From Ignavibacteriota bacterium (GTDB taxonomy: Bacteria; Bacteroidota; Ignavibacteria; UBA10030; SZUA-254): 64,000 bases of DNA. The DNA lies in assembly GCA_025358305.1 (NCBI GenBank), contig JANYJZ010000002.1, positions 27,027 to 91,026 on the forward strand, given 5' to 3'. How positions within the stretch are numbered: the stretch's first letter is position 1; every line of letters begins with the position of its first letter. Below, one piece after another: positions 15,658 through 26,319 of the stretch. The position numbers and the translations under genes were made by a program. The notes under the pieces were generated by a model, which was not told where the DNA came from, made no database searches, and saw only the letters and a program-made list of their open reading frames with translations.

Positions 15658-18033
15658 ATGATCGGACAGACCGTATCGCACTATAAGATCCTCGAGAAGC
15701 TCGGTGAAGGCGGCATTGGCATCGTCTACAAGGCTGAGGACCTGAAGTTGAAACGCATCGTCGCGCTGAAGTTCCTCCCCCAGCATCTCACCTCCACCGA
15801 GGCGGAGCAGGCGCGGTTTCTCCAAGAGGCGCAGGCCGCTGCGACCTTGAACCATCCGCACATCTGCACGATCCATGCGATCGAGGAGTTCGACGGTCCA
15901 GGCGGCAAGCAGCAGTTCATCGACATGGAGTATATCGACGGGGCGACGCTTCGGCGCAGGCTCCCGTTCGACAAAGCGGCTGACGCGGTCGCCTACGCGG
16001 CGCAGATCGGCGAAGCGCTCCAGGAGGCGCACACGAAGGGGATCGTCCACCGCGACATCAAGGCGGACAATATCATGCTCAACGCGAAGAACCAGATCAA
16101 GGTCATGGATTTTGGTCTCGCGAAGCTCAAAGGCTCGCTGAAGCTCACGAAGACCTCGAGCACCGTCGGCACGCTCGCCTACATGGCGCCCGAACAGATC
16201 CAGGGGGGCGAGGTCGACGCTCGCTCGGACATCTTCTCCTACGGCATCCTCCTGTTTGAAATGCTCACCGGCAAGACGCCCTTCCGGGGCGAACACGAGG
16301 CGGCGGCGATGTATTCGATCGTCAACGAGGAGCCCGAATCAGTGCTGAAGTACAAGCCGGACCTCTCCCCGGAGCTCGATCGGATCATCAAACGGGCCCT
16401 TGAGAAGGACCCCGAGGACCGGTTCCAGTCCGCCGCCGACATGGTGAGCGAACTGCGGCGCGAGCAGAAGAAATCGACGCGCGTCACCCGGTCGGTTACC
16501 ATGGACGTCGCTCCGCAGCGATCGTCCGATGCCGTCCTCGCGGCCACTCCGGCTCTGGCACGGTCCAAGAAGCCCCTCCTGTTCGGAGGAATATTGGGCG
16601 TCGTGATCCTCGCAGCCGGCCTTGCCTACTACCTCTTCATGGGGAGGACGCAGCCGATCGATTCCTTGGTCGTGCTGCCGTTCGAGAACGTGGGCGGGGG
16701 AGCCGACCTCGATTACCTGAGCGACGGCATCACGGAGAACATCATCAACAGCCTGACGAAAATCCAGGGCCTCAGGGTCGTCCCCCGAAGCTCCGCTTTC
16801 CGGTTCAAGGGGAAGGACATCGACCCCTCGGAGATCGGCGCAAAGCTCAACGTCCGTGCGATCCTCTCCGGCAAGATCGTCCACCGCGGGCCCTCTCTCG
16901 ACGTCCAGGTCGATCTCATCGACGTGAAGAACGAGTCGCAACTCTGGGGGAACCGCTACCAGTCCGATATGAACGGAGTGCTCACGCTCCAGGACAATAT
17001 CACGAAGGAAGTGAGCGCGAAACTCGGCATTGGGATCACAACAGAGACCCGGCAAGAGCTCACGAAGCGCTACACTGAGAACACCCAGGCGTACCAGCTC
17101 TATCTCCAGGGGCGTTACTATTGGAACAAGCGCAATGCGAAGTCCCTCGACCAGGCGTCGGGATACTTCCGCCAAGCGATCGCTCTCGATTCGAACTTCG
17201 CCCTTGCCTATACGGGTCTGGCGGATTGCTTCCTCCTTGCGCCGCAATACCAGGGGATCTCTACAAAGATCGCCATGCCCCAAGCAGAGGCGAACGCCGA
17301 GCACGCCTTGGCACTTGACAACACGTTCGCCGAGGCGCACACGACCCTCGCGTTCTGTTACTACAGCCAGTTCAAGTACGACGACGCGGAGCGTGAATTC
17401 AAGCGGGCGCTTGAACTTAATCCGCGCTATCCCACGACCTATCACTGGTATGGGATCATGTCCGGAAGGCGGGGCGATCCTGCCAAGTACCTCTCGCTCA
17501 TGCTGCAGGCCGTCGAGATCGATCCCTACTCTCCAGTGCTCACGCTCAACTTGGGCGTCGCGCAGATGATGCTCGGTAATCTCGACGAGGCGAAGAAGAC
17601 GTACAGCAAATGCATCGGGCTCGATTCCTCCTCCTTCTTCGGCTATACGTATATGGGGATCATCGAGGCGCGCCAGAAGAACTACCCCGAAGCGATCAAA
17701 TTTGCCCAGCGAGGTGTCGAGCTGGCGGGCCGGTCAAGCGAGACTCTCGGCATGCTCGGCTTTATCTACGGCAAGGCCGGGATGCGCGACGAAGCGCTCA
17801 AGCTCGCCACGGAGGATGAGGAGCGCTACCATGCCGGGACGGGCGCCGCGTTCAACATCGCGAGGATCTACGCCGGCCTCGGCGAGAAGGAAAAGACGAT
17901 CGAACTCCTGGAACAAGACTGGAAGGACCAGAGCACCTACCTTTCAACGCTTCTGACCGATCCCATGTTCGAGAGCGTACGGAGCGACCCGAGGATCGTG
18001 GCGCTCCTGAAGCAGATGGGGCTCGCAAAGTGA
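15658..18033 (+). CDS. Ser/Thr protein kinase with FlgO-like domain and TPRs (kinase 1 of array)
   Basis: 791 residues. Kinase domain 9-275: glycine loop GEGGIG (16-21), Lys38, HRD at 131-133 in HRDIKADN, DFG at 151-153, GTLAYMAPEQ in the activation segment, so all catalytic residues are present. A single membrane helix lies at about 305-327. Outside it are a FlgO/TolB-like domain (about 333-460, starting SLVVLPFENVGGGADLDYLSDG) and then TPR-type repeats up to the end. Compared with kinases 2, 3 and 5-8 it has HRDIKAD instead of HRDIKPE and APEQ instead of SPEQ. In these features it agrees with kinase 4. It starts 109 bases before kinase 2, with a fair ribosome-binding site (AGGAA) before the ATG. 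Confidence 0.9.
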   Translation: MIGQTVSHYKILEKLGEGGIGIVYKAEDLKLKRIVALKFLPQHLTSTEAEQARFLQEAQAAATLNHPHICTIHAIEEFDGPGGKQQFIDMEYIDGATLRRRLPFDKAADAVAYAAQIGEALQEAHTKGIVHRDIKADNIMLNAKNQIKVMDFGLAKLKGSLKLTKTSSTVGTLAYMAPEQIQGGEVDARSDIFSYGILLFEMLTGKTPFRGEHEAAAMYSIVNEEPESVLKYKPDLSPELDRIIKRALEKDPEDRFQSAADMVSELRREQKKSTRVTRSVTMDVAPQRSSDAVLAATPALARSKKPLLFGGILGVVILAAGLAYYLFMGRTQPIDSLVVLPFENVGGGADLDYLSDGITENIINSLTKIQGLRVVPRSSAFRFKGKDIDPSEIGAKLNVRAILSGKIVHRGPSLDVQVDLIDVKNESQLWGNRYQSDMNGVLTLQDNITKEVSAKLGIGITTETRQELTKRYTENTQAYQLYLQGRYYWNKRNAKSLDQASGYFRQAIALDSNFALAYTGLADCFLLAPQYQGISTKIAMPQAEANAEHALALDNTFAEAHTTLAFCYYSQFKYDDAEREFKRALELNPRYPTTYHWYGIMSGRRGDPAKYLSLMLQAVEIDPYSPVLTLNLGVAQMMLGNLDEAKKTYSKCIGLDSSSFFGYTYMGIIEARQKNYPEAIKFAQRGVELAGRSSETLGMLGFIYGKAGMRDEALKLATEDEERYHAGTGAAFNIARIYAGLGEKEKTIELLEQDWKDQSTYLSTLLTDPMFESVRSDPRIVALLKQMGLAK

Positions 18034-18142
18034 ACCTCTCGTTCGGTTCGACCAGCCGTCTCAGACCGCCCCATGGTCTCCGGATCCACTTTCACCCCGT
18101 GAAGATCCAAGGCGGGGGCATGTGGACATGGGAGATCATCGA

Positions 18143-20839
<2,697 letters not shown>

Positions 20840-21045
20840 GGCGAGACGCGCGCGCGGGGACCACGCCGGAGAGGTGCGTCAGTTCGACGTGGTGCTCTCA
20901 ACCTGTACACCGGTCCACGCGCCGCAGTTCCTCCTCAGAGTGGCTCTCGTAGAGTCGGGATCGTCCGTACGCGTAGTGGAGGTGCTTTCACGCTGCACAT
21001 GGTACTCGCAGCTCCGATGTAGCGCCTACGACCTCGATAGATTGC

Positions 21046-21248
21046 CGCGTACAGCCGAGTGGCCGTTGAACGTCGTCCGGGCCTACGACTGGCTGGGAGT
21101 GGCCTATGAGCAGCTCGGAAAGAAGGACCAGGCCTTGCGGGAATACCAGAAATTTCTTGAAATTTGGAAGGAAGCCGATTTTTCGTCGAAAGAGATCGAA
21201 GATGCGAAGGTCCGCGTTGCGAAACTCAAGGGAATGGGCTCCCAGTGA
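21046..21248 (+). pseudogene. Decayed C-terminus of a TPR-bearing kinase
   Basis: In one frame, codons up to the TGA at 21246 read VVRAYDWLGVAYEQLGKKDQ, then ALREYQKFLEIWKEAD and IEDAKVRVAKLKG. This is the usual last TPR plus tail of FlgO/TPR-type kinases. The upstream part has no start codon, kinase domain or membrane helix and runs into the end of kinase 2, so this is a remnant. It does not match the C-termini of kinases 1 or 4 closely, which suggests loss of a further TPR kinase. Confidence 0.65.
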
Positions 21249-21379
21249 CGGATTTGACAAAAAAATAGTTATCTTGGAAGGCTTTCTCGCAGGTTCTGCC
21301 CGGCGGGTATAATCGGCCCCACCCGGCGGCCTGTTCAATGCAGCACGGGGGGGAAACACGTCACTTTCCTTGGAGAACT

Positions 21380-24076
21380 ATGGTCGGAACGACAATATCG
21401 CACTACAAGATCCTCGAGAAGCTCGGCGAGGGGGGCATGGGTGTCGTCTACAAGGCCGAGGACACCAAACTCGACCGCGTCGTCGCCTTGAAGTTCCTTC
21501 CGGCCCGACTCGCCACCTCCGTGCAGGATAAGGCCCGGTTCATCCAGGAAGCGAAGTCGGCCGCGTCGCTCAACCATCCGAACGTCTGCTCCATCATCGA
21601 CATCCAGGATCTCGACGGCCAGATGTTCATCGTCATGGAGTTCGTCGACGGCCAGACGCTGCGAGACAAAGAGGGGTCGCTCTCGTTCAAGCAGGCGGTC
21701 GACATCGGCATCCAGATCGCCGACGGCCTCACGGCCGCCCATGAGAAGGGGATCGTCCACCGGGACATCAAGCCCGAGAATATCATGGTCCGGAAGGACG
21801 GCATCTGCCAGATCATGGACTTCGGCCTGGCGAAGCTGCGGCACGCTTCGAGCAAAATCAACCGCCTCACGATGGAGGGGAGCACCGTCGGGACGGCGGG
21901 CTACATGTCGCCCGAGGCGGTCCAGGGCCAGGACACCGACCAGCGCTCCGACATCTTCTCGTTGGGCGTCGTTCTGTTCGAACTCTTCACGGGCCAGCTC
22001 CCGTTCAAAGGCGTGCATGAGACCGCGCTCTTGTACGAAATTGTCAATGTCGACGCTCCGCCCATGTCGTCGGTGAAGCCCGAGATCGACCCGGCCTTGG
22101 ATGCGATCGTCCTGGAGTGCCTCGCAAAGGACCCGGGGGAACGTTTCCAGTCGGTCGCCGAGGTGGGGAAAGAACTCCGGCGCTTCAAACGGGAGTCCAG
22201 CCGATCCCGCGTGAGCCGCGTGACGAGCGTGCGCCCGATCGGACAAGGGATGCCGAGTTCGGCTTCCATGACGGTTCCCGAACTTGCGGCGCCTGCCGCG
22301 GCGCCCGTCAAGAAGAGCCGCCCGGTGCTCATGATGGCCCTCGCCGGCGTCTTCTTTCTTTCGACCGTCGGACTTGCGTATCTCCACTGGCGCGAGACGA
22401 CAAAAGAGCTGACCCCCATCCGGTTCATCGTTACTCCGCCGGAGAAGGGATCCTTCAACGGCGATATACCCCTCATTTCTCCCGATGGGCTCACGGTCGC
22501 CTTTGTCGCGCAGGATTCCGTGGGAAAGATCCTCATTTGGCTGAGGCCGCTCTCGTCCTTGACCCCGCGGTCCCTCCCTGGCACCGATGGGGCGTCGTAT
22601 CCGTTCTGGTCTCCGGACAGCCGCTTCCTCGGGTTTTTCCAGAATGGAAAGCTCAAGAAGATCGAGGCCTCGGGCGGTCCGCCGCAAACGATCGCCGATG
22701 CGCCCCAGGGGAGGGGAGGGGCGTGGAGCAGTCAGGGAGTGATCGTCTTCGCGCCGAACTACTCAGGGGGGATCGCCCAAGTCTCCGAAGCCGGGGGAAC
22801 GCCAACGGAGATTTCCTCACTCGATTCGGCCCGCAAGGAGGATTCGCACCGTTGGCCGAACATGCTGCCGGACGGGAAGCACTTTACCTACGAACGGCGC
22901 AGCACCGATGATGAAAAGACAGGCGTGTTCCTTGGATCGCTCGATTCGAAGGACTACTCGCTCCTGGTGAACGTCAGATCCAACGCGGTCTATGCCGCGC
23001 CCGGGTATCTCCTCTACGCGAGGGAGTCGTCCCTCATGGCGCAGCCGTTCGACGCACGGAAAGGTGCTCTCACCGGCCAGGCGTTTCCGATCGCCGACGA
23101 GGTGGGATTCGACCAGGCCTTGACGTTCGGACTCTTCTCCGCCTCCGCGAACGGTGTCCTCATTTTCGACATGGGAACGGGAGCGAAGGGGAGCAGGCAG
23201 CTCGTCTGGTTCGACAGGACCGGAAAGCGCATCGGGGAGGTCTCGTCGACCGGGGCCATCTTCGACTTCGCACTTTCTCCCGACGAGCACCAGGTCGTCT
23301 TCCGCCGGATCGATCCGCAGACCCAGAATCAGGACCTTTGGACGAACGACCTTCTCCTGAAGACCGAATCGCGGTTCACGTTCCGCCCCGCCCGCGACGA
23401 CGATCCGATGTGGTCGCCGGACGGAACGACGATCTACTTCGATTCCAATCCCGACGGCGCGCCAAATCTTCACCGGAAGATCGCATCGGGGACAGGATCC
23501 GAGGAGATCCTCTTCAAGTCCGCGACACTCAATACCCCCCTTGACTGTTCCCCTGATGGGAAGTCCATTCTCCTCCAGGTGGTGACGACGAAGGGGCGGG
23601 AAGACATCTGGGTCTTCCCCCTCACCGGCGGTGAAAAGCCCTATCCGTTCCTTGAGACTGCTGCCTCCGAGTATTCGGGGCGATTCTCTCCCGATGGACG
23701 CTGGGTCGCATACTCCTCCGACGAATCGGGGAAGTACGAGATCTATGTCCAGGCGTTCCCCAAGGGGGACGGGAAATGGCAGGTCTCCAACGGCGGCGGC
23801 GGGAACCCGATGTGGGGCAAGGATGGAAAGGAGCTCTTCTACCTCGCGCCCGACAAGAAGCTCATGGCGGTTGATGTCCAGGGGGCGGGCGCGAAATTTG
23901 AGCGTGGCATCCCCAAGCCGCTGTTTACCACCGACGTGGATTTTTATGCGAGCGTCAACCGCTTCGCCGTCACCGCGGACGGCCAGCGTTTCCTCATCAA
24001 CTGTTCCGTCGATGGTAAGAATGAAAAGCCCGTCGCGGTCATCGTCAACTGGACATCGGAGATCCGCAAGCAATGA
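21380..24076 (+). CDS. Receptor-like Ser/Thr kinase with TolB/WD40-type domain (kinase 3)
   Basis: 898 residues from the ATG at 21380, which follows TGGAGAAC. An upstream in-frame ATG at 21338 is less likely, as the shared family N-terminus MxGTxISHYKILEKLGEGG begins at 21380. All kinase motifs are present (GEGGMG, ALKFLP, HRDIKPEN, DFGLAK, GTAGYMSPEA, with Ala where the others have Gln). Membrane helix about 316-336. The sensor contains the class B signature (HRWPNMLPDGKHFTYERR, YLLYARESSLMAQPFD, then FSASANGVLIFD) and ends VIVNWTSEIRKQ. The stop overlaps the start of kinase 4 by four bases (ATGA), so translation is probably coupled. Confidence 0.9.
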   Translation: MVGTTISHYKILEKLGEGGMGVVYKAEDTKLDRVVALKFLPARLATSVQDKARFIQEAKSAASLNHPNVCSIIDIQDLDGQMFIVMEFVDGQTLRDKEGSLSFKQAVDIGIQIADGLTAAHEKGIVHRDIKPENIMVRKDGICQIMDFGLAKLRHASSKINRLTMEGSTVGTAGYMSPEAVQGQDTDQRSDIFSLGVVLFELFTGQLPFKGVHETALLYEIVNVDAPPMSSVKPEIDPALDAIVLECLAKDPGERFQSVAEVGKELRRFKRESSRSRVSRVTSVRPIGQGMPSSASMTVPELAAPAAAPVKKSRPVLMMALAGVFFLSTVGLAYLHWRETTKELTPIRFIVTPPEKGSFNGDIPLISPDGLTVAFVAQDSVGKILIWLRPLSSLTPRSLPGTDGASYPFWSPDSRFLGFFQNGKLKKIEASGGPPQTIADAPQGRGGAWSSQGVIVFAPNYSGGIAQVSEAGGTPTEISSLDSARKEDSHRWPNMLPDGKHFTYERRSTDDEKTGVFLGSLDSKDYSLLVNVRSNAVYAAPGYLLYARESSLMAQPFDARKGALTGQAFPIADEVGFDQALTFGLFSASANGVLIFDMGTGAKGSRQLVWFDRTGKRIGEVSSTGAIFDFALSPDEHQVVFRRIDPQTQNQDLWTNDLLLKTESRFTFRPARDDDPMWSPDGTTIYFDSNPDGAPNLHRKIASGTGSEEILFKSATLNTPLDCSPDGKSILLQVVTTKGREDIWVFPLTGGEKPYPFLETAASEYSGRFSPDGRWVAYSSDESGKYEIYVQAFPKGDGKWQVSNGGGGNPMWGKDGKELFYLAPDKKLMAVDVQGAGAKFERGIPKPLFTTDVDFYASVNRFAVTADGQRFLINCSVDGKNEKPVAVIVNWTSEIRKQ

Positions 24077-26316
24077 TCGGACAGACCATATCCCATTACA
24101 GAATCCTCGAAAAGCTCGGCGAGGGCGGCATGGGAGTGGTCTATAAGGCAGAGGACCTCAAACTCAAGCGCGTCGTCGCGCTGAAGTTCCTCCCGGCGAG
24201 CGTCTCCGGCTCGCCGGACGAACTTGCGCGATTCCAACAGGAAGCCGAGGCGATCTCCGCCCTCAACCATCCGAACATCGCGACCATCTTCGATATCGAC
24301 GAAGCCGGCGGAAAGCGATTTCTTGCCCTCGAGTACATCGCTGGCGGCACGCTCAAAGCCAAAATGCGGACCCTCGCCGCTGAAGGGAAGCGCCTTCCGG
24401 AGGCCGATGTCACCTCGTATGCGCTGCAGATCTGCGAAGGGCTCGCGCATGCGCACCGCTCCCAGATCGTCCACCGCGACATCAAGTGCGACAACGTCAT
24501 GCTCACCGCCGACGGCGTGGCGAAGATCACCGACTTCGGTCTGGCGAAGCTTCGCGGGACCTCGCAGCTGACGAAGACCGGCAGCACCGTCGGAACGCTC
24601 GCCTACATGGCTCCCGAGCAGATGCAGGGCGAGGAGGTCGACGCCCGAGCGGACCTCTTTTCCCTCGGCGTCGTCATCTTCGAGCTTCTCACCGGCAAGA
24701 TGCCCTTCCGGGGCGAGCACGAGGCGGCCATCATGTATTCGGTCCTCCATGAGGAACCCCAGCGCACAGAGCAGTTCCGGACCGATGTCCCTGCGTTTCT
24801 TCAGAACGTCATCGCGAAGGCGCTCCAAAAGGATCCCCTGGCACGCTACCAGAGCGCTTCCGAGATTCTCTCCGATCTGCGATGCGGGAAGGCCGACGCG
24901 CCGCTCGGTGCGCCGGAGCAGAAATCGATCGTCGTCCTGCCGTTCGGGGACATGAGCCCCGGCAAAGACAACGAGTACTTCAGCGACGGCCTCACCGAGG
25001 AGATCATCTCGGATCTGTCGAACATCCGCTCCCTCAAGGTCATCTCCCGTACCTCCGCGATGCGGCTGAAGGGGTCGTCCAAGGACGTCCGCGCGATCGC
25101 GCAGGAACTCGGCGTCCGGTACGTGCTCGAGGGGAGCGTCAGGAAGTCGGGCCAAAGCCTGCGCATCACCGCACAGCTTATCGACGGCCGGGCCGACGCG
25201 ACGCTCTGGACGGAGAAGTACAGCGGCACGCTCGACGACGTCTTCGAGATCCAGGAAAAGGTCTCCCGAGCCATCGTCGGCGCCCTCAAGGTCGTCCTCA
25301 GCACGGACGAGGAACGGCGCATCGAAGAGCGGCCGATCACAAACGCGCAGGCGCACGACCTCTACCTCAGAGCGCGAAAGGCGCTCCAGCGCGGCGAACC
25401 CGAAGCGCTCGCGCAGTCGCTCGCGCTCCTGAACGAAGGACTTGCCCTCGTCGGACCGAACGAGCTGCTCTACGCCGCCCTCGGCCAGACCTACTTCGCG
25501 TTCTTCCGGTGGATCAACAAGGCTGACGAAAGTTACATCCGTCAGGCGCACGAATATCTCATCAAGACCTTCGCCATGAACCCCTCCTCGCCGCACGGAT
25601 TCGTCCTCCAAGGGCTGCTCCACTGCACCGAGGGGGATATCGCAGGTGCGATCGGGTCGATGAAGCGTGCTGTCGCGATCGACCCGACGAACACCGAGGG
25701 ACTCTTCTGGCTCGGGATCTACTCGACGTGGGTCGGCCGGTTCGAAGATGCGATGCGCTATGCCGAGAGGCTCTGCGGGATCGATCCCCTGCTGCCGATT
25801 AATACCGTCATCAGGGGTGTCACGTACATCTACCACGGCGACTTCGCCCAGGGGCTGACGTGGCTCATGCGGGGATACGAGATGGACCCGGGCTCCCCGC
25901 TCTCGGAGTGGACGGTCGCCATCGGGCTTGCCTGGAGCCGGGACCCGCAACGGGCGATCGTCCACATCGACGCCCTTGCCCGCCTGGCCCCGAACTGGGT
26001 CTATACGCATCACGCGCTCTTTCTCAAGCACGCATTGCGCGGCGAGAAGGAACTTGCGCTAGGGTATGATACGCCGGAACTGGCCTTGGAGGCGAAACAC
26101 GACATGCATTTCTCGCTCCATGTCGCACACTGCTACGCCCTGATCGGCGAGAAGGCGAAGGCGCTCGACTTTTTGGAGCACGCGGTCAAGATGGGCATGC
26201 TCAATCATCCGTTCCTCTCGCGGATCGACCCCCTGCTGGAACCACTACGGGGTGAACCGCGCTTCCAGGCCCTTATGATCGAGGCCAAACAACGTATGGA
26301 ACAACTTTCGGTATAA
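24073..26316 (+). CDS. Soluble Ser/Thr kinase with FlgO-like domain and TPRs (kinase 4)
   Basis: 747 residues, starting within the stop of kinase 3. Kinase motifs: GEGGMG, ALKFLP, HRDIKCDN, DFGLAK, GTLAYMAPEQ, GKMPFRGEHEAA. Directly after the kinase domain a FlgO/TolB-like segment begins at about residue 284 (SIVVLPFGDMSPGKDNEYFSDG) and TPR-like repeats fill about 425-747. There is no hydrophobic stretch long enough for a membrane helix, in contrast to all other kinases here, so the protein should be cytosolic. The two-kinase subgroup 1 and 4 shares HRDIK(A/C)DN and APEQ. Kinase 5 starts three bases after its stop. Its place in the middle of receptor kinases makes a downstream or adapter role plausible, but not shown. 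Confidence 0.9.
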   Translation: MIGQTISHYRILEKLGEGGMGVVYKAEDLKLKRVVALKFLPASVSGSPDELARFQQEAEAISALNHPNIATIFDIDEAGGKRFLALEYIAGGTLKAKMRTLAAEGKRLPEADVTSYALQICEGLAHAHRSQIVHRDIKCDNVMLTADGVAKITDFGLAKLRGTSQLTKTGSTVGTLAYMAPEQMQGEEVDARADLFSLGVVIFELLTGKMPFRGEHEAAIMYSVLHEEPQRTEQFRTDVPAFLQNVIAKALQKDPLARYQSASEILSDLRCGKADAPLGAPEQKSIVVLPFGDMSPGKDNEYFSDGLTEEIISDLSNIRSLKVISRTSAMRLKGSSKDVRAIAQELGVRYVLEGSVRKSGQSLRITAQLIDGRADATLWTEKYSGTLDDVFEIQEKVSRAIVGALKVVLSTDEERRIEERPITNAQAHDLYLRARKALQRGEPEALAQSLALLNEGLALVGPNELLYAALGQTYFAFFRWINKADESYIRQAHEYLIKTFAMNPSSPHGFVLQGLLHCTEGDIAGAIGSMKRAVAIDPTNTEGLFWLGIYSTWVGRFEDAMRYAERLCGIDPLLPINTVIRGVTYIYHGDFAQGLTWLMRGYEMDPGSPLSEWTVAIGLAWSRDPQRAIVHIDALARLAPNWVYTHHALFLKHALRGEKELALGYDTPELALEAKHDMHFSLHVAHCYALIGEKAKALDFLEHAVKMGMLNHPFLSRIDPLLEPLRGEPRFQALMIEAKQRMEQLSV

Positions 26317-26319
26317 GGC

